This document shows positions 11,801 through 24,600 of a stretch of DNA of 64,000 nucleotides, piece after piece; positions within the stretch are counted from its first letter, which is position 1; the number at the start of each line of letters is the position of its first letter. A program made the position numbers and the translations under genes. Under the pieces are notes generated by a model. It had not been told where the DNA came from. It saw only the letters and a program-made list of their open reading frames with translations, and made no database searches. Source of the stretch: Trichuris trichiura. Taxonomy: Eukaryota; Nematoda; Enoplea; Trichinellida; Trichuridae. The stretch is from NCBI GenBank assembly GCA_037903355.1, contig JBAJFE010000009.1, positions 1,178,001 to 1,242,000 on the forward strand. Reading direction: 5' to 3'.

Positions 11801-14800
11801 GTGAACAGTTCATATTAAGCCATTACAGTAACCAATGATTTTCCAGTGAAAATCATCGCGCGTGAGGTAGTAGTCTGCTTCGGTCGGTTAGTATTCTCCA
11901 GCATCGTCCGTACTTCGATGAAGGCTTTTGAACAGTTAAGCTTCAGCCCACTGGTGACGCCAATCGCAATTCAAATATTGTAGGCTAACAGAATGCGTAC
12001 AAAAGATGACGCCATTTCTTTGTTTATGTGTTGTTTTAATTTTCTGTTCTGCTGACGTATTGCAACTGAGATATGTCTATCCATTTCGGCTACGAAGCCC
12101 GGCTGAATGACATACAATAGAGAGGTTGTTGGCAGTACGATAAACGCTTTGTGAGGGTTTCGCCTAACAGTGCGTTCTTAAGCAGCTGGTCGTCCTTTTA
12201 ATCAATGGGTGCCCGCTCTTTCTTGGTGCAAATACTGTGTAAATCATTCGGCAGGAAAATTGGCTTGTGCAAGCGAACCAAATCTCTTTCACGCTCAATC
12301 AATACGTTCTTAAGCAAAATTGTTGGAAGTTATCAAACATGCATAGCAACCCCTCTTTAAGCGTATAAGGCCCGGTCGATTCGACCGCTGCGCAGTTTGA
12401 AAACAACAAGTTTGTTTACGTTTACGATTTAACGCGGCAGCCAATTAATTTGAATAAAGCTTTAGCTGCTCATTCAAAATGTACGGCGTAAAAATGCCCC
12501 AACTTTAATGTTACGCTTGTAGCGGGTTAGCCTAGCTTTGCATTATGGAATGGCCAACTTTTCCCTGCAGAATAGCTGCTGCCATTCTCACTCTTGTTTA
12601 CGGAATTGCTGTAATCGAAGTGACATTCGCAAACACGCTATCTCGCGCTGCGGTAAATAATTTGGGAGCAAACCTGAATTGTCGTTGAATTTGACGCGGC
12701 GCGTTGGGCGTGCGCGCCTATTCCGCCTCGTGGCTTTGTTGCTGCCGGCTGACGTTGTTTCCACTTTCGTCCAAGCATCATTTGGTATGAATGACCTTTT
12801 CGGCGAAGCGGAAAAAATGACGCCGGCAGATGTCTTTTGCCGCGTTGGCAATTTAGCAAAAGGGTTTATAGGCTATTCAGGCGGCAATTCGTCCCGCGAA
12901 TAATTGACGTTCAAGCAACAAGTTCCATTACGGACTCATTATTACCGTAATACATTTAACTTTAATGCACTTACCTGTAGCGAAACTTTCTCTCGAAACC
13001 AGCTTTCCACAAGCTGCTTTTTGCGTCATTGTCGGGTAGCCTGTCGTATACCATCTATTAGCTGTTCAGCACGTTCGCTGACGTTCGGAAGTTGTAGAAA
13101 TGACTTGCGGTTGAAAGAACAGTTCATTTGTGCCGTTACGGTCAGAAATCCAAGCCGCACGCGTGAAAGCAGAGCTTTTAGAGTAGGCATACCGTAGAAA
13201 TTCAAATTACTTGTTGATAGTCAGGTACCAGCCGAATAAACAACCTCTTTTGTTGGTATTCTCTGTTTTGCCCCCTTATTTTAAGCTGTCCCGAGATAGG
13301 AGAGGTCGGAAAATGTACAATTACGTAATTTAACCATGACAACTCCGGCCCGAAAATATCTGTAACCTTTTGAATTAAGGCGACGTTCCAAAATGATGTT
13401 TTCCGCGCCGCATAACTTCACTTCATTTAGGCTGGAATAACAGTTCGTTTCCAGGCTTTGAATTAATGCGTTTTTAATGTGTACACCCTTTGTCTGAGCA
13501 TTGCCTTAAGCAGAGCTGTAAATTTCTCAAAAAGTTTTTGAAGCTCGAAAGGCGGCAATGAATAATTGCAGCCGTACTTTAACGACGAATGGCTAGTACT
13601 TAGTTTTTTACTGTTTGAGTAAACGTCACGCAAGTTTAACCGACACAACTACGTCGTACTTAACAGATGGGACCATTTAAGGATTGTAATCATGAATACG
13701 GTATTTGCTATGCCAAAAAGCACCTTTAATTCCGGTTGAGAGTATGGGGCAATGAATTATTGTTTCCTTTTTGTAAAAATTGTGACCCGCGCGCGCGCGT
13801 CAGCCCTAAGTCGAAGCAAGTGAGCGGGTTGACAAGATTGAAAAGTATTTTGAAGTACGAAAGAAGTATTTGCCTTTAGTAGGTTGTAACGGTGCATGCG
13901 GTGGTATTCATTTGTCGAAACCGGTTCGTTACGAATTCTATGGAACGCGGCGTTTGAAAAAAAATTAGTTTATTCGCGCAGGGGCTTGAACTGGTTTGTT
14001 CTTCAGTTTTTAGATCGTATTTTATCCTTATCTGTACATATTTCCGACGGTTCAATTGCGTTGCCGAGGGTGTGCGCTTGAATGCGTACTTGCTCTGAAT
14101 ATTGGACCGTTAAGTTCGGTTGATCGTAGAAGAAAGAGCGAACTCTTCTTTTTTTGCTCACGTAGTAATTACAAGAGAGTGGGCGTCTAGATTGTGAGCA
14201 GCTGCTTCTGTCAAGATAGGGGTGGCAGTTAGAGCAAAAAATTAAGGCTTCTTACCGCTTAACTATGCGGACAATACTAAACAGCAGTATACTGTGCTAA
14301 GCTGTTCAAAGCACGCAGGTTCGAAACGGTGTTGTTAGGCAAAGTTTTAAATCACAAAGCCTTTTTCACTTGCTGACTGATGTTGTTTATTTTTTTTACA
14401 CTCTTCAGTTGGCAGCTGACAATTTAAATTTTAATTTTCACTTCGTCGCAACGCTACGTCGATATAAATCAAAGGCGCGGACGTCAAGTCGCTGTTAAGG
14501 AGCACTGTACGCATATTCGCTGGTTTTTGTAGGCTGCTTATATGACCCTGCAGCTTTGAAGAAACAAAGGCTTGCTTGCACTTTGTCACATTTGTCAGCG
14601 TCATGCTTTGTCGGCTACATTTTGGTTATTTTTGTTCAGATATACAAGTCAAGCAAATGCAACGATATGCTGCAACATGGCTATTGCCCTCGTAGTTCTT
14701 TCTGCGCTTTCGCGCACACGGACGGTAATTCGCGTCAACGCCAGATGTGCTTAAAAGTAAACATTAGAGGCGGTTATTGTAGGCGAGTTGTGCGCCGAAA

Positions 14801-17608
14801 GAGTTCCGTCAAGGAAGCAAAGACACGGTAGCAGTTTTTCGAGTTTCTCAGCTGGTAGCTTCTCGTCTCCTAGCGATTCTGGGTTCACTTCATGCGGTGA
14901 GCTGGCCAAAGCTCAGAGTGGCACTAGTCGGCTATCGGCGTCCTACGCTGACTCCGTAGCCGAAGGAAACGTTCTGCGCGCAGTGCGCACTCCCGGAACT
15001 GCCGAAGCGCCCGTATCATATTCCGTAAAACTTGTTCGCTTTTTTTGACGGCACTGTTTCGAAGCAGCTTTATTTTATTATAGTCAGTTCTTAAGCAGCG
15101 CCGATACACAATGCCAACCCCGAGAAGTATCGCTGGAAAGGCAGAGTCGCAACCCGAAGCCGCTTACAGTTATCCCAAAGCGCCTGGCTTTGAAAGAGGC
15201 TATCACTCGGTATTCATTTCCATACGCGTTGTTATTGCCACCGAACTTACGCTTATATGCTTTGTTCTCTTTTAGCCATATCGCGAGCGCGCGTGCAGCA
15301 CTTTATTGCCGAGTAACAATGACAAAGTTAACAAATCATCCATTTTTGGTTACTACGATCCAACAGTGTACGATAGCGGCTCCATCTCTTCGGCGCATAG
15401 TTTAGTTAGCGACTATTACTCGTCGTCTTTGCGAGCGGCGTGCAACAAATATGAACCCGTAGAAAACTTGAATGCTCTGATTGGTATTGTATTTGTTTTC
15501 ATCCGGGTCGAAATGTTGGCGTTTATTTTTTTTTAAAGGCAGTTTGGCAGACGACCTAAACATGGACGACGTAGTTTTGCCGACAATAAACGAGAGCGAA
15601 GAGAGGCACGCCGACGCGCCAATATCGTTCGGAGGTTTGCCGCCTTACTTTACCCAAACATGTACGCGTTGGAATTTGAGCGCCATTTTTGCGCAGCACT
15701 TTTTGAAAAACGTTTAGCAGCCACGGCCACCTACGACTCCCATTTGTCCGTGGCAAGTAGCGCGGCGAGCGTTAAAACAGCCGAACGATGTCCGCAAGGA
15801 TACAGTCCCGTTGGCGGCAGCTGTCACGGAACGTTGAGCGCCAGCAGCAATGGCTATTTCAACTTTGGCGAAGACAACCTTTTGGTTAGAGAGGAAGGGG
15901 GGAAGCCGGCGTTCTTTCAACTACCACTTTTCCTTATTTCAGGTCAAAATGCAACAAACTGCTGCTGTTGGGCAACACTCGGCCGGTCCGGGCGGTTATC
16001 GCGATTCGGCCGACGTTTTTACTCCCCTTAGTCCGTGTAGTTAATTTGCATATTTACTTGAAATATGCCCAGACGGGTTTTTATAATTTTCTCTGTGCAT
16101 TTTTAGCGGTTACGCAAGCGTCTCGCGTTGAAGTTATGCCATTTTGCGAGGGAGCAATGCCGGTTGGGGCGACTAGCAGATTTGGCGGAATGGACCTGGA
16201 CGAGTGCTTGCTGAGAACAACAAAAGTGCGACACTGTTATTGTAGAGCCGTTGCGTTTAACAAGTTGCACCCCTCTCGTAGACTTGCGAAGTTTGGAAAC
16301 GAGAAGCCGAGGAGCAGCGACGAAGAGCTCTTATAGCTGAGCAGGAAAAGTTGCAGGCGATAAGCGAAAGAGACGACGTGATTAACGCGTTAACACGTTC
16401 GGCCGAACGTTCGTCACTTTTTTTTCCTTAAGGCGTTCCGACAGCTGGCATGCATGCAATTGGAAATGCAATTGATAAAGGCTGGCAATCTGCCAACGTC
16501 GTCGACCAGCGCCGATTCAATGAACGCCTACCAATTGGAGGAATTGAAAAATCGTCTTCAAGTCGAATTGGAAAAAGTAAACCGCGTAAGTACTTCAAGG
16601 CACGTTTCGACTTTTTAACGTACATCCTACAAAGGTCCTAAAGATTTCTCTACAAAATTTTTGAAGAAAAACAATCTGCGAGGCGCTAAAGCAAAAGGTG
16701 CTAGTTTAATAACTTTGTCGCGCTTCACATTAAGATGCGGCTTAATATGGATAAATTTACTTTTTGAAACTACAGTATCCTGTAAATGTTTTCAAGTTCT
16801 ATATATAGTGGAATCTCCAAAGTTGACCGCTTTAGCGGTGACATGGTATATCGACCCAATGCTAGTTTGCTCTCTGTAAGTTGACCAGTCTGTTGAGTGG
16901 TCAACTTACAGAGGTCCAACTCTACTTCTTAGCGAGCATTTATGGGTCGCTTGAGCGTAGGCCTGCGCATCAAATTCAAAAATTGTTGGTGGCTTCGCGT
17001 CCCACCAACTGGGCGCTGCTTTATCGATTCGAAATGCGCGGCTTGTTGTGGCGCAGAGAATTTATCCCCAAACAGAAATTGCGTTTGGCTAATCTGATTA
17101 CGCTTTCATTGTTGGCTCATTTCGACCAGGCGCCATTCAGTGGGTTAAGCTAACAGTTTTGGCAAACGAACGTCACCGTTTCCCAATAATAGAAACGTTC
17201 GTCGTATGCGCAAGCAGTTAGCTATTGATACGAGCTTAAAAATTGATTAGCCCAACGAGTTGTGTCACCGATCCGTTTCATGCCCTATATTGACATTGTA
17301 TACTCAAAATGCGGCTTTCTTACTTCTTTCAGCGACATTGCTTGCAACAAGTGTTTGTGACGTCACTGTCACTTCGCTTGCGTCAGTGGCGATAAGCAAT
17401 GATAATACTTTCAAAAACTGAACGCCTTAAGTGCAGTTCGGCCACTTTTTCTCAAATGTGTTTATTTTTCCTATAGCAGCTACAACACAATGCTGGCCCG
17501 ATGTGCGCAAGGTGCGGTCGACACGTAAATGATCGCCTTCCTTCTGTTCATTGTCCAGTATGCACTCCGTCGTGCAAGGTCGGTGCTGGTTCCCCGGCCA
17601 TGGCGTAA
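8813..17608 (+). CDS. unk: Unkempt-type CCCH zinc-finger RNA-binding protein
   Basis: Fifteen exons keep frame throughout and give 780 residues: 8813-8883, 9293-9502, 9556-9742, 9796-10137, 14640-14724, 14783-15024, 15084-15209, 15276-15483, 15539-15634, 15697-15884, 15943-16030, 16107-16225, 16282-16377, 16433-16585, 17477-17608. Exons 2-5 hold the tandem CCCH fingers with the family hallmarks RPYTCFSWHFVNQRRRR, GTFNYSPDIYC, CKKPPRLCRQGYACPFYHNS, YCHTRTEQQFHPE and CPRSSFCAFAHTD. A Ser-rich linker carries KAPGFER, then a coiled coil (VWKREAEEQRRR; AFRQLACMQLEMQL), then a Cys-rich C-terminus. Unkempt proteins bind mRNA through the fingers and repress translation. The fourth intron is 4.5 kb and the last 0.9 kb; most others are 50-66 nt. 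The terminal RING is shortened (see findings). Exon 12 boundaries are the least certain. Confidence 0.92.
10315..10977 (-). CDS. Open frame of 220 codons inside an Unkempt intron
   Basis: An uninterrupted minus-strand frame lies in the 4.5-kb Unkempt intron. The first codon is TTG; the first ATG gives about 205 residues beginning MLQSVKCQYFPDG. It is basic, with Leu-rich stretches such as LFRLADQLFTLLL, and shows no motif I recognise. It is the longest non-genic open frame seen in the window. It may be a nested intronless gene, a decayed mobile-element fragment or chance; nothing upstream resembles a promoter or splice acceptor strongly enough to decide. Confidence 0.25.
   Translation of the reverse strand: MAWRRSPTVPRTENSNMLQSVKCQYFPDGLESKQNEIRYGLFSRSSKLTKRKGESIAEKHCQLANLNHHSLFYVRPMEKCAQEKVAKLYAYYWLKASARRTAAKIHKNLPDTSLCSFVGQILLLVSTSDKLFTALCNHSRPSISAALFRLADQLFTLLLKPDFGGIKVFQVSFKMRLIWLSFVRQQTLTRRFIEYNKVYSVCPRKQYYLTTQNHSYAIVN
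16871..16912. repeat. Perfect 15-bp inverted repeat in the last Unkempt intron
   Basis: The arms TCTGTAAGTTGACCA (16871-16885) and TGGTCAACTTACAGA (16898-16912) are exact reverse complements around a 12-base loop. The right arm ends in TTACAG and the left arm contains GTAAGT, so the hairpin carries splice-like signals at both ends. It lies between exons 14 and 15 of Unkempt. Confidence 0.7.
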
Positions 17609-17886
17609 AATAAAGAAGGGCGACGAAGACGACGAGGCGCGCGCGCGCGTCATCTTGGAAAAATCACTTTAAGAAGTCGTTTTTATTTTATCGTTTGTTG
17701 CTAGGATATAAGAGTACAGTTACTGTTGCGATTTACAAACTTTTTTCTTTCCCTTCATTCTATTCTTAGCGTCTTTAGTGGTACACGCCACACAGTTTTC
17801 TTGTAAAACGCTTTTCCGGTAATGTCCAACCGGTAACTAGGTTTATATCGTATTGCTTATACTGCAGAGAACCTTTACCTCCTATC

Positions 17887-18476
17887 TTATGTTTTGAATA
17901 AGAATACAGCCGCCACCGGTGCAGTGAACGAAGCGAAGCCAGTTCGATTGGCTGGCTCTGCCTTTTCGTCACTTTGTTTTTTACCTTTATCCCCCACGGC
18001 CGATGTTACCTATTGTTTGTTATTCGTGGCCATTGAGGTGTGGCTGGTCCAACAGCTGCCTTTATCTACTTTTCTTTTCTTACCTGGTTAAAGTGTAGTA
18101 GTAAACATTTCGTATAATAGACCAGCGAAGCGCCAAAGGCTACATTTTCAACTTGTCTCTCTCTCGCTTTGTTCAGTAGGAGCAAACGGCAAGAAGAACC
18201 AAATGCGGCGACGAAATAGGTGGCGCTCACTAGCAGCACAAAGGCAAAGCTCAGGTGAACAACAGAAAGTGTTGACGCGCTCGGAGACAATTTGACAAAC
18301 AAGAACTGGAAGGAGGAAATGATTGAAGCACGCAATAAATGTTCAGCCATGTAAAAAGAAGGGCCCATTTCGAAATGGCCAGCGCTATTAGGTGCCAGTT
18401 TGACCAATGGGTGGAAATTCGTGATGATCATCCAAACGTAGGTCAAGCTGGTCTCGACCAGCCGACAACGAAAGCT
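17887..18476 (-). CDS. Unrecognised multi-pass membrane protein, two exons
   Basis: Exon 18476-18084 (after a TTTTAAG acceptor) and exon 18009-17887 join in phase 0. If translation starts at the first ATG, at 18431, the product is 156 residues beginning MIITNFHPLVKLAPNSAG. It has at least two hydrophobic helices (IISSFQFLFVKL; LSFAFVLLVSATYFVAAF), then a charged tail (GDKGKKQSDEKAEPANR) and a short hydrophobic end. No family was recognised. It starts about 100 nt downstream of the WIPI stop codon on the same strand, so it may be the second gene of an operon, with TTTTAAG as the trans-splice site. The first ten codons of the exon (SFRCRLVETS) are also open, so it could instead have an unseen upstream exon. 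Confidence 0.5.
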
Positions 18477-18572
18477 CTTAAAAGAAAAATATGAAGAACC
18501 GCGTCAAAACGAAAGCAAGCAAAGGAAAAAGTTAGTGCCGTGCGACCAACAGGAAATGCGCTCATGCATATA

Positions 18573-20814
18573 TTAGCCACAAGTCACCGAATGACATTTA
18601 CATAAGTCCAATGTTTTAGACGGTGCGCTACTTTCAGTCGACATATGGTCGATGGTACCATGAGCACGAGTGGACAAAGTGTCCCCGAATGAGTTGTGGC
18701 CAAGACGATCCGTTGATGACGGACTGGCTGTCAGCAATTCTCCGGTGGATGGTCTTTTCGTCGAACACAACAATCTACAGTAGTCAATGGCAATTTTTGA
18801 AGAAAAAGACCTCTACTTACCTGTGCTGCTTCTGTAGTACGCATTCTCCACCTTCAACTCTGTTAAAATTGTAAATGTACAAATAGCCATCCGTGGAGGC
18901 GACTAGCAAGCGTGGTAGCTGTGTTAGGCTGCGAAAATTTAAATTGAATCAATAGTAACCTGACTATGAAATACTTACGTCACAAGAGCGCAAACGTTCT
19001 TGCAGCCAGCGTGAGGAAGTCGGGCCGTCGCAAACGCGCGCTCCTGTTGAAGAATGTCCGATACGTGAGATGGCAGATAGCTCGCGGCCGTTCGACCAAC
19101 AAAGGAGACCCAATCGTGAACCGAACTTATCGGTTCAGCCGATGTACTGTAAGGACAATATGTTAACCATTCGGCGGTGTTGGCGGCGCGCAAAACAATT
19201 GAATTACGTCACGTCCTGATGCTCAAGTTTAAAAATATGTATCGTCTCCGTATTGCTGGTGCAACAGAGGAACAACGAGTCGCTGCTGAACGCCAGCGAG
19301 TAGATGGAAGCGCAACGTTTTATGCCCCTTCTGAATTCGAACAGCCGCTCGCCGCTGGGAATGGAAAACACTCTTATGACGGTTCCCTGAAAATATTTTA
19401 TGCAAATAACGCGTCGGGAATGCGACTTGTTTTAAGCGGGCACTTTTTCGGATGCCGAAGCCAGCCTCGTACCATCCGAATTGAACTTCAAAGCGCTCAG
19501 GGCACCGTTGTGGGCAGTAATCATAACTACAGCTTGCTAAAAAAATGAAAAATGATTTTCAGGATAGCTTGCGCGCGTTTGAAAATTGACCTACCAAATT
19601 TGCCGTATCGAATATATGCACCTCGCCGGAATGAGCGGAGCCAGGATAGGCCAAGTAGCTAACGTCGGAGGCGGTCAGATCGCATAGTCCGTTCGGATTG
19701 GACGGCGTGTCGCGAATTATGTGCAGCAACTTCATGTCTCGAATATTGTGAATGCATATGCTCTCCTCCAGGCAAACTACTACGCGCTACGAAAAATTAC
19801 AGAGCTCAAAGTTTGTTTCGTTTTTTGCGAAATATTAAATATTAATATTTTCTCCATAGCGGGTTGACCGGCTTAAAGTTGATTGCTTGTACAGGATTGG
19901 GTAAGCGAAAACCTAATACGGGATGCGCTACGACTCTTTTGACAGTGCTAGATTACTGTAGCAGTCTTAAATGGTAATAATCAGGTACTAGTTTATCTAG
20001 AAACGATAAACAGCCTATGAAAAAGTTGCACGAAGGAATAAAAGCCTTTACGCAACGCAGTAAGAGTAAGCGCTTAAGTAACTGAAGCCAAAAACTCACA
20101 GGTTTAACAAGTTGTTTAGCTACAGTGTTCTTTACGAGCACGCAAGAACAGGTAGGCAAAACTGGACAACTTTATCAGCACTTTGAAATACTGTCACAGC
20201 TTTTAGCATTTGAAAGCTTTAGGTATGCAGGATGACGTCATCTCAGAAGAAAACTTAAAACCGAAAATACTTTGCCAACGAAACTTCCAATGACTAAGTG
20301 CAGCTTATCCGCGCACTTCGCGTATTTCTTAACTTAAAACAGAGTGAATACAATAGTTGGCTTTCAGCACAAAGACTGCTCCTAGCTCAGAGATCGCTAT
20401 TCAGAAACTTACTTGACGATTTAGGCGGACGGCTAAGATGCTGTTGGCATAACTCTGACTGCATATTTCTTGGTTTTTCTGGAAGTGACAAACTTGCACC
20501 TTTCTAGGAGCGCTCAGCGATACGGATGTCACTAAGCTGCTGGAAAACAATCTCTCGACTATGCACACATCTCGACATGCTACAAGGAAGCCTTAAGAAA
20601 TCGAGGGCGAAACGAGAAAGCTGTCATACTGGTGTTCACGTGAAGCTGGTTTAGTTCATCAAGTTGGCCAAGCGTGTACAATACATAGCCGCCTGTAGTA
20701 CCCAACGACAGGGAGCTACAAAAGCGCTGCTTTGTCCATTATTTCAAAAGTCAAACCTTACGTTGCGTCTTGATTGAATGTCAGAAACAAAATTTCTTCA
20801 TTGCAATTTGACAT
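18573..20814 (-). CDS. atg-18: WIPI/ATG18-family PROPPIN (phosphoinositide-binding autophagy protein)
   Basis: Nine exons on the minus strand keep frame and give 415 residues: 20814-20762, 20715-20630, 20579-20413, 19786-19595, 19536-19444, 19386-19208, 19146-18979, 18928-18821, 18774-18573. The protein is a seven-blade beta-propeller. Family landmarks in order: [81 protein letters not shown], the lipid-binding FRRG loop in [21 protein letters not shown] and [14 protein letters not shown] with [11 protein letters not shown]. PROPPINs bind PI3P/PI(3,5)P2 through FRRG on forming autophagosomes. The Ser/Thr-rich C-terminal exon is variable in the family. The sequence is closest to the WIPI1/WIPI2 side rather than WIPI3/4. 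Confidence 0.92.
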
Positions 20815-21634
20815 GGAAGTATCAATTTGGCTTTAACAAGATATGACTGAAGCCGTCTGCAGTTTCGAAATGAAAATATGGGCAGTTGAAAGGACAAAAG
20901 TTCTTCTCAGGTACCATAACAGGGCATAAGGTGTTCAGTCATATTCGTAAAGCGCAACGGAAAATTGAGATGAACAGTAGAAAACAGTAGTGAATAGTTT
21001 TCAGGTACTTATTGAAAAGTGCCTCTCCACCAGCATGTAAAGACATGGCAGTAAACTTGGAATCTTGAAAAATAAACATGCTTTAACACTGTTTTATCGA
21101 ATAAAGTTTTTTTAAGAAAAATTTATTTCCCGAGTAGACTTAACAAACGGGACTGCCCAAATTTTGCAAGCAATTTTTAATCGTAGCAGCGGATTTAACC
21201 TATCAGAAAGTTCATCAAGTATTACTTCTTTTAATTTTCTAGCAGTTACAGGCACTGCTTTCAGCCAAATTTGGGCAATCTCATTCGAGCCTCTTTCGCA
21301 TTTGTTCGTTTGAAAAGCAAGCAACTTTGATTATCGTTTAACGAATTCCCAACTCGTAAACAACTGGAAGTGTTTTTTCAAGTAAAAATTATTTAATTTT
21401 AGCTCGGTATAAATAACGGTCAAGCTGCATCCAATCCACTTGCTGCAGGAACCTGCTTTTCTTTAAATTCTGTACGTAATGTTCCAAGTTTGTTTTAGTT
21501 GCGAAAAATAATTCCAAGTTTTGGTTCATCTACCTGCGTAAAAAATTTAGCGTATATTAACTGTAAATACGATTTGGGTTTTCAGTAACTATTCTGTTTC
21601 AACCCGCAAGTTCTCGACAGCATTTTATGCGACG
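20815..21634. promoter_or_regulatory. Divergent intergenic region between WIPI and NUP107
   Basis: These 820 bp separate the start codons of two genes transcribed away from each other, so both promoters should lie here. No TATA box or other specific element could be assigned. The left half is mixed and the right half is A/T-rich. The position is the only evidence. Confidence 0.5.
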
Positions 21635-24600
21635 ATGGAATCGGCGGACTTTGTTAGCTTCGGCTCCATTTCGTCCCCGCAGCCTTCCCTTAAGTTCCAC
21701 AAAGGCTTTGGGCGCTTACGCCATGGTACCGACGGTTCGTACAGCCTTTATTGTGTATTCGTTTCAAATACATTATGTTGCTTCAGAAATTTCAAGTAAC
21801 CGTTCGTTGTCGGACATAACGGATACTAAAGCCCGATCGAAAGGCTTATTTGAAGTACGTATTGGCTATACTTTACCGCCCTTATTTGTTCTTGCTCCTT
21901 TCAGGATGACTTGTCGTCAGAGTCTGCTGAAAGTGGCGAAAAGGCGCGTGAGGTCACACGATTGGAAAACGCTTTGCTTGAGAGTAGGATATTGCTTTAC
22001 TAATCTGTAAAATTTCTCTAAACGTAAGGCGGTACAGCGAATCCATTCTACTTGAATTGTTCAGATCTAATATGGAAAGAAGGAAATGCTTGTTTTTGTA
22101 CACGTTTTTGGTTGCTTGTTTGTAGTGACACAAGACTTGCGCAACGAATTTTATCGTGGACTTAGTATGTACACTGACCAGAACGATATTGTCCAGTTGG
22201 TGCGCCATTTTGAAACTGTACGCTAATACGTTGTTGGAAGCGTGAATGCCTTGACATGTAATTGATTTGTAATTTGAAGGTATGCGAAGAGCATTACTTC
22301 AGATTGGAAAAGCACAGTCAAAGTGCTGGCGGAGCAAGCAGGTAAAAAGCTCAATTTCAATGAGGTACACCTTATTGTCTCATTTTGAGAGTGTTGAATG
22401 TCAATAGTGTTTTACGGCTTCTAAAAGCCGAGAAATTAGCTTGGAGATGGCTTTGGACACTAATTGAATGTCGTCAAGAATCTCTGGACAACAGTAAGCC
22501 AACAGAGTCGGTAGGTTCCTTGGCAAAGCTACAATGAATAAAACGCCTGTTGTTTAGTTGGACGGATGGATGACCGATTCGGACATCTTCCATTATATGT
22601 TGAAGTTTGACAACAAGTTTCGCGAGTTGAGGGTAATTTGAACTATATTCATAATAGTAAGCTTACGTGGCTACTGTAGGCTCTAGTAAGATGTCTGGAA
22701 TGTGAAGCGGTCGAATGGACCAACGACAATATAGCTTTCAATTTTGAAGACAAGATTGACTTTTTATGGTAACTGCCAAGATTTGCGCTACTCCATAGCA
22801 GTGTCCTTTGCAGGACTAATACTCGTGATTGCTTGCGAAAGAATGAGAAGAACTATAGTACCTTTTTGGTGAATGAGTTAGATCCGGACGCCCCTTTTCG
22901 ACAAGAGCGGTCAATCAAGGACGTGGATGCAGTATGCCTATCTTTTTTGCTTCCATTAAGAACTTAATCGCCTTTTCGAAAATAGGCAAGATTCTTGAGG
23001 CTGTATACCAAGTGCTTTCGCTCTCATTTACATAATAATGTATCACTTGTTCCTCTATCGTAATAATTATTTACGTGCCATGCTATCCCCTTTGAGCCAG
23101 CTATCACTAATTTCGCGTTTATTAACGCATTGATGCAAATGGAACTTTGAACAATGCCCTTACGTTTGTTTAAGTCTGCACAATTGATTTTTTTTAGGCA
23201 AAACAGGAAACTGTTTTCAAAACAGTATTCAACTTGATACGAATCGGTCACATTGATGAAGTACTAATTCGTTTCGAACTGTAACGTAGTGCAGCGTTCA
23301 CCTGTTCAGGCGATCGTGCTAAGCCAACGTCAAGGCAGCCAGTGGCTGGCGGCAATTCTTGCTGGTGGACGCCTGAGCCGTAGTATAGACGGTTCAAATT
23401 CAATAATCGAAAATGCAATCTCAAACGAAGGAGACATGGACAGACGATTGTACAACAAAATTTGCATGTCAGTAGCGAAGGAGGTTCGAAACATTTTATT
23501 AATTTCAGCAGCAGCTTATTTCAATTGTCACCTCAACAATAATGTTTACGTCTGCATATCTGTAATTTAAAAAAATATACGTAAGGAAAAAGAAGAGAGT
23601 TTTTATTTTATGCTTTGTTGTAGTTTTGCGTTTAACTTATTTCTTATAACTGCTTTGCGAATAGGCTACACTGTCTCCCAACGAGCGTGCTATATACGGT
23701 GCTCTCTCTGGCTTCCTCCCTGCAACATTGCTTGGTTGCTCAACATGGGAAGATCACCTATGGGCTTTCGCGTCCGCGTCCTGCGAAAAGTTGTTTATCG
23801 ACTTTTTGACTTTGTTGCGCATGAAAGCACCGGCAGAGACGGCGAAGTTTTTGGACGAAGCTAGCTTTGCCGAGCAGAAAGATATGTTTCAGCGTTTTAT
23901 CCTGCACAGCGCCGAGGTGTCTTTGCGAAACCAAAAATGTAAAATCCAAATATGGGATGACGGTTTTTTTTAGAAATTTTCAAGCGAAGACGATACAGCG
24001 CCGTACAGACTGATTCCACTGTTTTTCAACTTGGAAGCCTATAATAAGCTATTGGACATGCTTAATTCGTGGAAGCGCTACGTGCAGCCTCACGAGCAGC
24101 TACTGCTTTGGAATAACCTGCATCGTTTCGTTTGTCACGTGACGATTGTTTTTCATCAATTATACCGCGCCCCAAATATGGTTCGAACGATCAGCAGTTC
24201 GGAAGAAAAGTTGCAACGGCGTTTTTATTTTTTAGTCGCCTGTTCGTGCAAATGAAAATGAACGTGAGAATTTGCATAAAATCGGCTCACCATTTTCGTG
24301 CGACTACTTTTCTCTGCCCGACTGCATTGGCACCATTCAAGGCTACCTCGACTTACTTGCCGCGGAGAAAGAGATATTGTTGTATCCGCACTACGCTGTA
24401 TTTTTGCCGCCAGGCAGCCACGTCAATTTTGTGGCCGACTTTCTTTACGGTAATTTTTTGAAATATTTTCGATTATTTTTTAAATCATTGTCGCTGCATG
24501 GTCAGACATAGCTTCGGACGAAGACAGGAAGATGTGTCTTTCTGTTATTGAAAACTGCGAACTGAATGTCGTGGAAATTTGCCGAGCCGTCGTGCAAAAT

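Noticed and set aside
12588..12903. Overlapping open frames on both strands in the long Unkempt intron
   Set aside because: All are under 90 codons, mutually overlapping and without domain or splice support.
13790..13803. Alternating GC run, and a similar one near 17640
   Set aside because: Simple-sequence runs of under 14 bases; too short to be called as features.
14300..14350. GGTTCGAAAC-like tRNA T-arm sequence
   Set aside because: No matching D-arm, anticodon stem or acceptor stem could be folded around it.
16881..17153. Open plus-strand frame of about 90 codons in the last Unkempt intron (LYFLASIYGSLERRP and onward)
   Set aside because: No ATG at its start, no family resemblance, and exon 14 joins exon 15 in frame without it. 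It begins inside a small perfect hairpin.
19871..19950. A minus-strand segment reading [12 protein letters not shown] seemed to be a WIPI exon
   Set aside because: The exon 20579-20413 ends in LAVRLNRQ and splices directly and in frame to RVVVCLEES, leaving no place for this segment.
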